A DNA stretch of 59,046 nucleotides, taken from positions 1 through 59,046 of the forward strand of contig NZ_MUKA01000213.1 in the NCBI RefSeq assembly GCF_002150735.1, read 5' to 3'. This document shows, one piece after another, positions 14,893 through 23,354 of this stretch (positions are counted from its first letter, which is position 1; each line of letters starts with the position of its first letter). Source of the stretch: Streptomyces africanus (GTDB taxonomy: Bacteria; Actinomycetota; Actinomycetes; Streptomycetales; Streptomycetaceae). The notes beneath the pieces were generated by a model that was given only the letters and a program-made list of their open reading frames with translations, searched no databases and had not been told where the DNA came from. The translations under genes and the position numbers were made by a program.

Positions 14893-15771
14893 ATGCGGCT
14901 CGCGCTGCGTCCGTACCTCCTGATCGTGCCCGCGCTGCTGCTGACCTGCGGGATCCTCTACCCGTTCGGGCTCGGCCTGTACTACACGCTGTTCGACTTC
15001 TCGGCGAGCAAACCGCAGCCGGACATGGTGCGGTTCGAGAACTACACCACCGTCTTCACCCAGGAGGCGTTCTGGAACTCGGCGTGGGTGACGGTGCTGT
15101 ACGCGGTCGGGGCGGCCCTCGCCGAGACCCTGCTCGGGGTGGCCGTCGCCCTGCTGCTGCACCGCTCGACCCTGGTGGGCCGGGTGCTGGAGAAGATCCT
15201 GATCCTGCCGCTGATGATCGCCCCGGTCATCGCGGCGATCATCTGGAAGCTGATGCTCCAGCCGTCCGTGGGGGTCGTCAACCACCTGCTGCGCCCCTTC
15301 GGTCTGGGCGGGGTGCAGTGGACGGACACCCCGACGGGCGCCCTGCTGTCGTCGATCGCCGTGGACGTGTGGGTCTACACGCCGTTCGTGGCGATCCTCG
15401 CCCTCGCCGGTCTGCGGTCGCTGCCCACCTCCCCGTTCGAGGCGGCGGCCGTGGACGGCGCGGGGTGGTGGTACACGTTCCGGCGGCTGACGCTGCCGAT
15501 GCTGTGGCCGTACGTGCTGGTGGCGGTGATCTTCCGGTTCATGGACTCGCTGAAGGTGTTCGACATCATCTACGCCCTGACGGAGGGCGGGCCCGGTGAC
15601 TCGACCGTCGTCCTCCAGATCCGGGCGTATCTGGAGGCCATCCGCTTCCAGCGCTACTCCTTCGGGATCAGCTACACGATCGTGCTGTGGGCCGTGGTGT
15701 ATCTGGCCGCGATGGTGCTGGTGAAGCACCTGGGGAAGATCCAGCGGAAGGCCGCGGAGGTCACCACATGA
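14893..15771 (+). CDS. Sugar/polyol ABC transporter permease (MalF/UgpA type)
   Basis: A 292-residue permease with six predicted helices and the EAA loop PFEAAAVDGAGWWYTFRRLTLPMLWP. It starts 2 nt after the binding-protein stop and its stop overlaps the next permease by ATGA. It would pair with the following MalG/UgpE-type permease as the membrane channel. Confidence 0.9.
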   Translation: MRLALRPYLLIVPALLLTCGILYPFGLGLYYTLFDFSASKPQPDMVRFENYTTVFTQEAFWNSAWVTVLYAVGAALAETLLGVAVALLLHRSTLVGRVLEKILILPLMIAPVIAAIIWKLMLQPSVGVVNHLLRPFGLGGVQWTDTPTGALLSSIAVDVWVYTPFVAILALAGLRSLPTSPFEAAAVDGAGWWYTFRRLTLPMLWPYVLVAVIFRFMDSLKVFDIIYALTEGGPGDSTVVLQIRAYLEAIRFQRYSFGISYTIVLWAVVYLAAMVLVKHLGKIQRKAAEVTT

Positions 15772-16592
15772 GGAAACGCCTGCTGGGGTGGCTCGCGGAC
15801 GCCGCTCTCGTCCTCTACTTCGTCTTCGCGCTGTTCCCGATCGCCTGGATGGTGATCCTCTCCCTGAAACCCGCCGACCAGCTCTTCAGCACGTACTTCT
15901 CCTTCTCCCCGACCCTCGACGGCTACCGGACGGTCCTCGGCGACAGCGAGGGCATCCCGTTCGTGCGGTTCTTCGTCAACAGCCTGGTGGTGTCGGTGGG
16001 GGCGGTCGTGCTGTCGCTGGTCGTCGGGCTGCCGGCGGCGTACGCCTCGGCGCGGTGGCGGTTCAAGGGCTCGGAGAACCTGATGTTCACGCTGCTGTCG
16101 TTCCGCTTCGCGCCCGAACTGACCGTGATCATCCCGCTGTTCGTGCTGTACCAGAAGCTCGGGCTGTTCGACACGTACGTCGGCATGGTGTGGGTGCTGC
16201 AACTGGTCACCCTGCCGCTGATCGTGTGGATCATGCGGTCGTACTTCGCCGACCTCACGCCCGAGCTGGAACAGGCGGCCCTGCTCGACGGCTACACCCG
16301 CAAGCAGGCCTTCTTCAAGGTGGCCCTGCCGCTGGTCAAGCCGGGCATCGCGGCCGTGTCCCTGCTGGCGTTCATCTTCGCCTGGAACAACTTCGTCTTC
16401 CCGCTGATCCTCACCTCCAACGAGGCCCAGACGGTGACCGTGGGCGCGCTGTCCTTCCTCGGCGGCGACCGGCCCAAGTACAACCTGACGGCCGCCGCCG
16501 CGCTGGTGTCCGTCGTACCGCCGCTGCTGCTGGCACTGACGATCCAGCGGTATCTGGTGCGGGGACTGTCGTTCGGGGCGGTGAAGTCATGA
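15768..16592 (+). CDS. Sugar/polyol ABC transporter permease (MalG/UgpE type)
   Basis: A 274-residue permease with six helices and the EAA loop ELEQAALLDGYTRKQAFFKVALPLVKPG. ATGA overlaps on both sides couple it to the other permease and to the first ATPase. Confidence 0.9.
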   Translation: MRKRLLGWLADAALVLYFVFALFPIAWMVILSLKPADQLFSTYFSFSPTLDGYRTVLGDSEGIPFVRFFVNSLVVSVGAVVLSLVVGLPAAYASARWRFKGSENLMFTLLSFRFAPELTVIIPLFVLYQKLGLFDTYVGMVWVLQLVTLPLIVWIMRSYFADLTPELEQAALLDGYTRKQAFFKVALPLVKPGIAAVSLLAFIFAWNNFVFPLILTSNEAQTVTVGALSFLGGDRPKYNLTAAAALVSVVPPLLLALTIQRYLVRGLSFGAVKS

Positions 16593-17677
16593 TCCGGCTG
16601 AGCGGGATACGGAAGGCGTACGGGAAGACCGTCGCGCTCGACGAGCTCGAACTGGAGGTCCGCGAGGGCGAGTTCTTCTGCCTGCTCGGCCCCTCGGGCG
16701 CGGGCAAGACCACGACGCTGAAGACCGTCGCCGGACTCGAACAGCCCGACTCCGGCACGGTCGCGCTCGACGGCAAGGACATGCGGGGTGTGGAGCCCTA
16801 CGACCGGGGTGTGGCGATGTGCTTCGAGAGCTACGCCCTCTACCCGCACCGCTCGGCCTACGACAACCTCGCCTCGCCGCTGCGCTCGCCCCGGCACCGG
16901 CTGCCCGCCGCCGAGGCCCGGCAGCGGATCGGCGCGATCGCCGAACTGCTGGGGATATCGGGGCTGCTGGACCGGCCCGTGGGCCGGCTGTCCAACGGGC
17001 AGCGGCAGCGCGTCGCCCTCGGCCGGGTGCTGGTCCGCCCCGCCCGGGCCTTCCTCCTCGACGAGCCGCTCTCCCACCTCGACGCCAAGCTCCGCCAGCA
17101 GATGCGGGCCGAACTGAAGGCGATCGGGGCCGTGCAGCACACCACCACCCTGTACGTCACCCACGACTCGGTCGAGGCGCTGGCGCTCGGGGACCGGATC
17201 GGGGTGATCCGGCAGGGGCGGATCGTGCAGACGGGCACGCGGGAGGAGATCTGGTACCGGCCGTACGACACGGAGGTCGCGCGGGCCTTCGGGCGGCCCC
17301 GGATCAATCTGCTGCCCGGGGTCGTGACGGAGAGGGGGGTGCGGTCGGACGGCGGGGTGGAGCTGCCGGTCCGGGCGCAGGCCCCGGCGGGCACCGAGGT
17401 CCTCGTCGGCATCCGCCCCCGGGACATCGCCCTGCACGGCGAGGGCCACGAGGTGTCCGGGACGGTGTACGTCACCGAGGTGCTCGGCCGGTCCGTCGAG
17501 GTCACCGTCCGGCTCGGGACCGGGGAGCAGCGGGTGTCGCTGGTGGCCCCCCGGGCGGACGCGGCACGCCTTCGTCCGGACGATCCGGTACGGCTCGCGG
17601 TCCGGCCTGAGAACCTGCTGCTGTTCGAGGCCGACCGGCCGGAGCGACCGGGACGACGGATAGAGACACAGCGATGA
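16589..17677 (+). CDS. ABC transporter ATP-binding protein 1 (UgpC/MalK/GlpS-like)
   Basis: A 362-residue ATPase: Walker A GPSGAGKTT, Walker B FLLDEPLSHLD, switch His in VTHDSVEA, and a C-terminal OB-type regulatory region (about 240-350). The ABC signature is the variant LSNGQRQR instead of LSGGQ. Position 75-85 reads CFESYALYPH where MalK usually has FQSYALYPH. A second ATPase with another variant signature follows after the regulator gene, so the pair probably works as a heterodimer, as in glycerol transporter GlpST (known example). ATGA overlaps link it to neighbours. Confidence 0.87.
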   Translation: MIRLSGIRKAYGKTVALDELELEVREGEFFCLLGPSGAGKTTTLKTVAGLEQPDSGTVALDGKDMRGVEPYDRGVAMCFESYALYPHRSAYDNLASPLRSPRHRLPAAEARQRIGAIAELLGISGLLDRPVGRLSNGQRQRVALGRVLVRPARAFLLDEPLSHLDAKLRQQMRAELKAIGAVQHTTTLYVTHDSVEALALGDRIGVIRQGRIVQTGTREEIWYRPYDTEVARAFGRPRINLLPGVVTERGVRSDGGVELPVRAQAPAGTEVLVGIRPRDIALHGEGHEVSGTVYVTEVLGRSVEVTVRLGTGEQRVSLVAPRADAARLRPDDPVRLAVRPENLLLFEADRPERPGRRIETQR

Positions 17678-18498
17678 GCAGCAGCAGTGGTGGACAGCAG
17701 GGGCCGGCGGCGCGGCAGGCCGCCATGGCCGAGCGGGTGCTGGCCGACGGATCGGCGACGGCGGCGGAGCTCGCCGAGCGGTTCGGGGTGAGCCTGATGA
17801 CCATCCACCGGGACCTCGACGAGCTCGAACGGCAGGGCATCGTACGGAAGTTCCGGGGCGGGGTGACCGCGCAGCCGTCGGGGGTCTTCGAGTCGAACGT
17901 GCAGTACCGGCTGAAGACCATGCGGGCCGAGAAGGCCGCCGTGGCCGAGCACGCGCTGCGCATGGTGGAGCCCGGCATGGCGATCCTGCTGGACGACTCC
18001 ACGTCCACCCTGGAGATAGCCCGGCGGCTGCGCACGGGCGAGGTGACACCGCTGACGGTCGTCACCAACTTCCTGGAGGCGATCAACCTGCTGGCCGACC
18101 AGCGGGGCATCCACCTGATGGCGCTCGGCGGCGACTACGACCCGCTGCACTCCTCGTTCCTGGGGGTGTCCTGCGTGGAGGCGGTCGAGCAGTTGCGGGT
18201 GGACGTGTGCTTCGCGTCGACGTCGGCCGTGCACGCGGGCTACGCCTACCACCAGGAGCAGCACATCGTGTCCGTGAAGCGGGCGATGCTCGACGCGGCG
18301 GCACGGAACGTCCTGCTGATCGACCACACCAAGCTCGGCCGGGTCGCCCTGCACCGGGTCGTCCCGCTGTCCCGCTTCGACACGCTCCTCGTGGACGACG
18401 GGGCGTCGGCGGAGGCGCTGCGGGACCTGGACGAGCACAAGGTCCGTTACGAGGTCTGTGCGACGAAGGGCAGCGATGACCGAGCTGGAGCTACGTGA
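17674..18498 (+). CDS. DeoR/GlpR-family transcriptional regulator
   Basis: A 274-residue regulator: DeoR winged helix about residues 18-70 (ATAAELAERFGVSLMTIHRDLDELERQGIVRKFRGG), then a DeoRC sugar-phosphate-sensing domain (ILLDDSTSTLEIARRL, LIDHTKLGRVALHRV). It is encoded inside the operon between the two ATPase genes with overlaps on both sides, so it probably autoregulates the transport operon in response to a phosphorylated intermediate made by the FGGY kinases. The candidate operator is the palindrome upstream of 13469. Confidence 0.88.
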   Translation: MSSSSGGQQGPAARQAAMAERVLADGSATAAELAERFGVSLMTIHRDLDELERQGIVRKFRGGVTAQPSGVFESNVQYRLKTMRAEKAAVAEHALRMVEPGMAILLDDSTSTLEIARRLRTGEVTPLTVVTNFLEAINLLADQRGIHLMALGGDYDPLHSSFLGVSCVEAVEQLRVDVCFASTSAVHAGYAYHQEQHIVSVKRAMLDAAARNVLLIDHTKLGRVALHRVVPLSRFDTLLVDDGASAEALRDLDEHKVRYEVCATKGSDDRAGAT

Positions 18499-19555
18499 TC
18501 TGCGCAAGACCTACCGGGCCCGGGGCCGTCCGGGCGTGGACGCCGTGCGCGGCCTCGACCTGGCCCTGCGTTCCGGGGAACTGCTGGGGCTGCTCGGCCC
18601 GTCGGGCTGCGGCAAGTCGACGACGCTGCGGATGATCGCCGGGCTGGAGTCGGTGACCGGCGGGGACATCCTCGTCGGCGGGGCGTCGGTGGTCGAGCGG
18701 CCCGCGCAGCAGCGGAACATCGGGGTCGCGTTCGAGAACTACGCGCTGTATCCGCCGCTGTCGGTCGCGGAGAACCTGGCGTTCGGGCTGAAGGCCCGGC
18801 GCAAAGCCGCCCGCGGGGACGTCGACCGCAAGGTGAAGGAGATCGCCGAGCGGGTCGGTCTGACCGACCTCCTCGACGCCCGCCCGGCCGGCCTGTCCAG
18901 CGGTCAGAAGCAGCGCGTGTCGCTGGCCCGGGCCCTGATCCGCGAGCCGGACGTGCTGCTGCTCGACGAGCCGCTGTCCCATCTGGACGCGGCCCAGCGG
19001 GACACCACCCGGCGCGAACTCAAGCGCATCCAGAAGGACCTGGGCCACACCACGATCCTGGTCACCCACGACCAGGAGGAGGCCCTGTCCCTCGCCGACC
19101 GGATCGCCGTGATGAAGGACGGCGTCATCCAGCAGCTCGGCACCCCCTACGAGATCTACGACAGCCCGGCCAACGTGTTCGTCGCGGACTTCGTCGGGGA
19201 GCCCGCGATCACACTGCTGCCCGGCATCGCCGACCGCGACGGCCGGGCCCGCCTCTCCGACACGGTGCGGATCGCGCTGCCCGTGCCGGTGGAGGAGGGG
19301 CGGGAGGTGGTGGTCGGGATCCGCCCGGAGGACGTCCGGCTCACCGCCGAGGACGGCCTGCCCGCCCGGGTCGTCGCCCATGAACCCCTGCTGGAGTCGG
19401 GCCTGGCGACCCTCGCCCTCGACGGGGTCGAACGGCACCTGGTCGTCCTCACCGACCCCGAGGTACGGCTCGCCCACGACGAGCGGGTCCGGGTCGCCCC
19501 CGACCTCCGGCACACCCATGTCTTCGACGCCGAGACAGGAGAAGCCCTGCGTTGA
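18476..19555 (+). CDS. ABC transporter ATP-binding protein 2 (UgpC/GlpT-like)
   Basis: A 359-residue ATPase with Walker A GPSGCGKST, signature variant LSSGQKQR, Walker B LLLDEPLSHLD, VTHDQEEA and a C-terminal regulatory domain. It starts 23 nt inside the DeoR gene. It is the presumed partner of the ATPase at 16589. Its last codon is CGT-adjacent: the final TGA (19553-19555) lies in the TTGAC that marks the right end of the inserted tnpB element, so the native stop may have been replaced by the insertion sequence. Confidence 0.87.
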   Translation: MTELELRDLRKTYRARGRPGVDAVRGLDLALRSGELLGLLGPSGCGKSTTLRMIAGLESVTGGDILVGGASVVERPAQQRNIGVAFENYALYPPLSVAENLAFGLKARRKAARGDVDRKVKEIAERVGLTDLLDARPAGLSSGQKQRVSLARALIREPDVLLLDEPLSHLDAAQRDTTRRELKRIQKDLGHTTILVTHDQEEALSLADRIAVMKDGVIQQLGTPYEIYDSPANVFVADFVGEPAITLLPGIADRDGRARLSDTVRIALPVPVEEGREVVVGIRPEDVRLTAEDGLPARVVAHEPLLESGLATLALDGVERHLVVLTDPEVRLAHDERVRVAPDLRHTHVFDAETGEALR

Positions 19556-19650
19556 CTTCCATCCTCTCCGTCAGGAGGGGATTCCTACGGCTCACGCCCG
19601 TAGGGCTTCCTGCTTCATCGCCGACTGCCCGCCCGGAGTGCTCCGTTGAG
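19552..19650 (-). ncRNA. Candidate omega RNA scaffold (3' end of tnpB plus right end)
   Basis: TnpB nucleases use a guide RNA made from the 3' end of tnpB and the element right end. Here the right end can fold into CCTCTCC/GGAGGGG and CCTACGG/CCGTAGG hairpins. The guide portion would begin just outside the GTCAA end, reading antisense into the end of the ATPase gene. The extent is a guess; only the hairpins are seen. Confidence 0.4.
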
Positions 19651-20788
19651 GTCTTACACCGGCTCCACAGGCCGACACCGCCAGCCCGGCGGCCAGAAGA
19701 TTCTTCGCCGCGTTCTCGTCGCGGTCGTGGCTGGTACCGCATCCGCCGCACGTCCAGGTACGCATGTGAAGCGGCATCCTGTCCTGCAGCATTCCGCAGT
19801 TCGAGCACAGCTTGGAGGAAGGGAACCAGCGGTCGACAGCGATCACTTCGCGGCCATACCACTGGGCCTTGTATTCCAGCATGCTTCGAAAGTCACTCCA
19901 CGCCGCGTCGGAGATAGCGCGGGCAATATTGCGGTTCTTCAGCAGGTTTCGAACACTCAAGTCCTCGATCACGATCGTTTGGTTGTCACGAACGAGCCGA
20001 GTAGTGATCTTGTGCAGGTGGTCACGTCTACGGTCCGCAATGCGGGCGTGGATTCGTGCAACCTTCCTGCGGGCCTTGGCCCGGTTGGAACCGTTTCCCC
20101 TGGCCTTGCGGGAAAGTTCCCTCTGGGATTTCGCGAGGCGTTTTCGGTCCCTTCGCTCATGTCGGGGATTGGTGATTTTTTCCCCGGTCGAGAGGGTCAG
20201 CAGGTGGTTCAGCCCTGCGTCGATACCAACCGCCGCTTCCGCGTCGGGGAGCGGCCTGATTCCGGGATCTTCGACAAGAAGGGACACGAACCAGCGGTCG
20301 GCCGCGTCCTGAGATACTGTCACCGTCGATGGCTGCGCGCCCTCGGGCAGCGGCCGAGACCACACAATTTCCAGCGGCTCCGCCATCTTGGCCAGCGTCA
20401 GCTTGCCGTGGCGAAAGCGGAACGCGCTCGTGGTGTACTCGGCAGACTTCCGCGACCTCTTGCGCGACTTGAACCGGGGATACCTTGCCCGCTTCAAGAA
20501 GAAGTTTGTGAACGCTGTCTGCAAATGTCGCAACGCTTGTTGAAGCGGTACAGAGGAAACGTCGTTGAGATAGGCCAGTTCCTCCGTCTTCTTCCACGCA
20601 GTCAGCATCGCGGATGTCGTGTTGTAGTTGATACGTTCCCGCCGCAGCGCCCATGCCTCCGTACGGGCCGCCAGCGCCATGTTGTAGACCTTGCGCACGC
20701 ACCCGAACGTGCGCGACAGCTCGGCTGCCTGGGCATCGGTCGGATAAAAGCGATACTTGAATGCCCGCTTCACATGCTTGGCCTTCAC
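19592..20788 (-). CDS. tnpB: RNA-guided endonuclease TnpB
   Basis: A 398-residue TnpB with the N-terminal OrfB helix-turn-helix region (residues 1-60, YRFYPTDAQAAELSRTFGC), a Lys/Arg-rich middle, and an intact RuvC-like site: Asp190 (GIDAGL), Glu275 (IVIEDL), Asp357 (HDRDENAA). The zinc finger is Cys328, Cys331, Cys347, Cys350. Spacing matches ISDra2 TnpB, so the nuclease looks functional. The start is GTG 20788. It cuts the donor-joint-type target guided by omega RNA, which retains the element. Codon use shows more A/T than the neighbours, consistent with acquisition. Confidence 0.92.
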   Translation of the reverse strand: MKAKHVKRAFKYRFYPTDAQAAELSRTFGCVRKVYNMALAARTEAWALRRERINYNTTSAMLTAWKKTEELAYLNDVSSVPLQQALRHLQTAFTNFFLKRARYPRFKSRKRSRKSAEYTTSAFRFRHGKLTLAKMAEPLEIVWSRPLPEGAQPSTVTVSQDAADRWFVSLLVEDPGIRPLPDAEAAVGIDAGLNHLLTLSTGEKITNPRHERRDRKRLAKSQRELSRKARGNGSNRAKARRKVARIHARIADRRRDHLHKITTRLVRDNQTIVIEDLSVRNLLKNRNIARAISDAAWSDFRSMLEYKAQWYGREVIAVDRWFPSSKLCSNCGMLQDRMPLHMRTWTCGGCGTSHDRDENAAKNLLAAGLAVSACGAGVRPQRSTPGGQSAMKQEALRA

Positions 20789-20803
20789 GACTCACAAGGT
20801 AGC

Positions 20804-20825
20804 GCGGCATCTTGTGAAATGCCGC
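20804..20825. repeat. Left-end hairpin of the tnpB element
   Basis: GCGGCAT (20804-20810) and ATGCCGC (20819-20825) with loop CTTGTGAA form a subterminal hairpin upstream of tnpB, as expected for the strand-recognition structure of IS605-family ends. Confidence 0.6.
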
Positions 20826-20847
20826 CAGGCTTTGGAAGGGACAGCAA

Positions 20848-21873
20848 ATGACCGAACCAGTACGTGTCCTGGCCGCCGGTGACCACTTCGTCCTGCCGTC
20901 GCTGATCACACGGGCGGTGGAGCACGAGGTGGAGCGGGCCCGGGTGACGGAAGTGACACTCGGCTGGCCGCTGGAGCCGTTCGGGCCGGTCGCCGAGGTG
21001 CAGGAGGCCAGTGACGCCGAGGACGAGATGATCGAGGCGCTGGCCGGGGCGCAGGTGCTGGTCACGCAGATGGGGCCGGTCACCGAGAGGGTGCTCGCCG
21101 CCTGTCCGGACCTGAGGCTGGTCGTGGTCTGCCGGGGCGGGCCGGTCAACGTCAACCTGGACGCGGCCAAGCAGCGTGACGTGCGGGTGTGCTTCGCGCC
21201 GGGCCGCAACGCCGCCGCCACCGCGGAGTTCACCGTCGGCATGATGCTGGCCGCGCTGCGCCGCATCCCCCAGGCCCACGACCCGCTGGCCCGGCAGGGC
21301 AGCTGGGAGGGCGCGACGTACTACACGTACGAGCGCAGCGGTCTGGAGCTGGAGGACCTGCCCGTCGGGCTGGTCGGATACGGGGCCGTCGGCAGCCGGG
21401 TGGCCCGGGTGCTGTGCGCGTTCGGGGCGCGGGTGATGGTGTACGACCCGTATGTGCACGGCGAGATCCACGGACTGCGCGTGACCTCGCTGGACGAACT
21501 CCTGGGCCGCTCCCAGGTGATCACCCTGCACGCCCGGCTCACCCCCGAGACCCGGGGGCTGATCGGCGCCCGGGAGCTGGGGCTGCTGCCGTCCGGCGCG
21601 GTGGTGGTGAACGTGGCCCGGGGCCCGCTGCTGGACGAGGGTGCGCTGTGCGACGCGCTGGAGAGCGGGCGGGTGTCGGCGGCGGCGCTCGACACCTACG
21701 AGCGGGAGCCGCTGCCCGCGGATTCGCGGCTTGTCGGGCTGGCCGACCGTGTCGTCCTGACCCCGCATCTGGGTGGTGCGTCGCGCGCGGTGGCGCAGAA
21801 GGCGGCGCGGATCGCCGCCGAAGAGGTGGGCCGCTGGGTGCGCGGCGAGCCGCTCGCGCACTGCCTGACCTGA
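20848..21873 (+). CDS. D-isomer-specific 2-hydroxyacid dehydrogenase
   Basis: A 341-residue NAD-dependent dehydrogenase related to phosphoglycerate dehydrogenase: Rossmann motif VGLVGYGAVGSRVAR around residue 175, catalytic Arg in NVARGPLLDEGAL, Glu in DTYEREPL, and His in LTPHLGGAS. It lacks the ACT regulatory domain of true SerA. Placed just before an FGGY kinase and after the transporter genes, it probably oxidises or reduces a sugar-acid or polyol-derived intermediate. The start is immediately downstream of the inserted tnpB element, which may separate it from the native promoter. RBS GGAAGGGA lies before the ATG. Confidence 0.85.
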   Translation: MTEPVRVLAAGDHFVLPSLITRAVEHEVERARVTEVTLGWPLEPFGPVAEVQEASDAEDEMIEALAGAQVLVTQMGPVTERVLAACPDLRLVVVCRGGPVNVNLDAAKQRDVRVCFAPGRNAAATAEFTVGMMLAALRRIPQAHDPLARQGSWEGATYYTYERSGLELEDLPVGLVGYGAVGSRVARVLCAFGARVMVYDPYVHGEIHGLRVTSLDELLGRSQVITLHARLTPETRGLIGARELGLLPSGAVVVNVARGPLLDEGALCDALESGRVSAAALDTYEREPLPADSRLVGLADRVVLTPHLGGASRAVAQKAARIAAEEVGRWVRGEPLAHCLT

Positions 21874-21903
21874 GGTCTTGAGAGGACCCTTGAGGGGAGC
21901 CGC

Positions 21904-23328
21904 ATGTACGTCGGTATCGATGTGGGCACGTCCATGGTCAAGGCGGCGGCCTTCGACGACACGGGCCGGGAACTGGCCGTGTCCTCCCGCCCGGTGGACC
22001 TGACCTTGCACGGCGGGTTCGTCGAGCAGGACATGGACGAGGTGTACGGGGCGGTCGTCGCGGTGCTGGACGAGGTCACCGGGCGGGTCCCGGGGCCGGT
22101 GGAGCTGGCCGGGCTCACCGGGCAGGGCGACGGGGTGTGGCTGGTCGACGGGGAGGGGCGGCCGGTGCGGGCGGCGGCCTCCTGGATGGACGGGCGGGCG
22201 CACGAACTGGTCGACCGGTGGCTGGCCGACGGCACGTTCGAGACAGTGTTCCGGCGGACCGGCAGCGCGATGTTCCCGGGCTGCCCGGGGCCGCTGCTGG
22301 CCTGGCTGGACAGCAACGAACCGAAGGCGCTGGATGCCGCGAAGGCCGCCCTGTACTGCAAGGACATGGTGTTCCAGCGGCTGACGGGGGCGGGCCCGGC
22401 GACGGATGTGTCGGACGCCTCGATGCCGTTTTTGGACCCGCGCACCCGGACGTACGACAACCGGGTCGTGGAGCTGCTGGGGCTCACGCACCGGCGCGGG
22501 TTGCTCGCCCCGGTGAGCGACCCGGTCGCGACGGCCGAGGCGCGGGGAGAGGGCCTGCCGTCCGGCACCCGGATCGCGAACGGCCCGTACGATCTGCCCG
22601 CCTGCGCGCTGGGCGCCGGGGTGACGGCCCCCGGGGACGGTCTGCTGATCGTCGGCACCTGTCTGGCCAGCCTGGTCGCCACGACCGAACTGGACCTGAG
22701 CGGCGAGCCCGCGGGCCTGTACATCTCCACGGACCGGCCCGGCCACTGGCTGCGCGCCATGCCCGCGATGGTCGGCACGGCGGCCCTGGACTGGGTGCTG
22801 TCCACGACGGGCGTGCGGCACGAGGAGGTGGACGGCCTGCTGGCGCAGACGCCGCCGGGCGCGAACGGCGTCCGTGTGCTGCCGTACTTCGCGCCCTCCG
22901 GGGAACGGGCCCCCTTCGTCGAGCCCCGGCTGCGCGCCGAACTCACCGGTGTCTGTCTGGAGTCGACCCGGGGCGATCTGGTCCGCGCCACCTGCGAGGG
23001 CATCGGGTACGCCGCCCGGCACTGCCTGGAGGCGGCGGGCCTCGACGGGAATCTGGCCGTCTGCGGCGGCGGCACCCGCAGCCCCGCCTGGATGCGGCTG
23101 CTCGCCGACGTGCTCGGCCGGCCGCTGCGGGTCGTCGAGGGCGAGGTCGGTGCCCGGGGCGCGGTCCTCGCGGCGGCCGAGCGGTACGGGGTGCCGCTGG
23201 ACGCGCGGGCGTGGACCCGGCCGACGGAGGTCGTCGAGCCGGACCCGGCCCGGGCGGCGTACTACACCAAGGGCTATGAGGAGCACCTGGTCCGGCTCGC
23301 GCAGGCGCGGGCCCGGGCCCGTACATGA
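21904..23328 (+). CDS. FGGY-family carbohydrate kinase (second)
   Basis: A 474-residue kinase: MYVGIDVGTSMVKAAAF at the N-terminus, GQGDGVWLVD, and LAVCGGGTRSPAWMRLLADVLGRPL toward the C-terminus. It differs clearly from the FGGY kinase at 11795, so the locus has two distinct sugar/polyol kinases. EryA/LyxK-like polyol kinases are possible relatives. The stop overlaps the in-frame region before the glycerophosphodiesterase. Confidence 0.87.
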   Translation: MYVGIDVGTSMVKAAAFDDTGRELAVSSRPVDLTLHGGFVEQDMDEVYGAVVAVLDEVTGRVPGPVELAGLTGQGDGVWLVDGEGRPVRAAASWMDGRAHELVDRWLADGTFETVFRRTGSAMFPGCPGPLLAWLDSNEPKALDAAKAALYCKDMVFQRLTGAGPATDVSDASMPFLDPRTRTYDNRVVELLGLTHRRGLLAPVSDPVATAEARGEGLPSGTRIANGPYDLPACALGAGVTAPGDGLLIVGTCLASLVATTELDLSGEPAGLYISTDRPGHWLRAMPAMVGTAALDWVLSTTGVRHEEVDGLLAQTPPGANGVRVLPYFAPSGERAPFVEPRLRAELTGVCLESTRGDLVRATCEGIGYAARHCLEAAGLDGNLAVCGGGTRSPAWMRLLADVLGRPLRVVEGEVGARGAVLAAAERYGVPLDARAWTRPTEVVEPDPARAAYYTKGYEEHLVRLAQARARART

Positions 23329-23354
23329 ATCCGCCTACCGGGAAAGGGAGTCGC

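Larger units (their letters stand above)
19552..20840 (-). mobile_element. IS200/IS605-type (IS1341-like) element carrying tnpB only
   Basis: A complete tnpB gene is flanked by structures expected for this group. The right end holds stacked hairpins (19563-19580 and 19584-19604) ending in GTCAA on the element strand. The left end is a subterminal imperfect hairpin (20804-20825). There are no terminal inverted repeats or target duplication, as normal for this family. No tnpA is present, so it is non-autonomous for transposition. It is inserted antisense within the polyol operon between the second ATPase and dehydrogenase genes. The left boundary is approximate (20826-20847). Confidence 0.8.
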
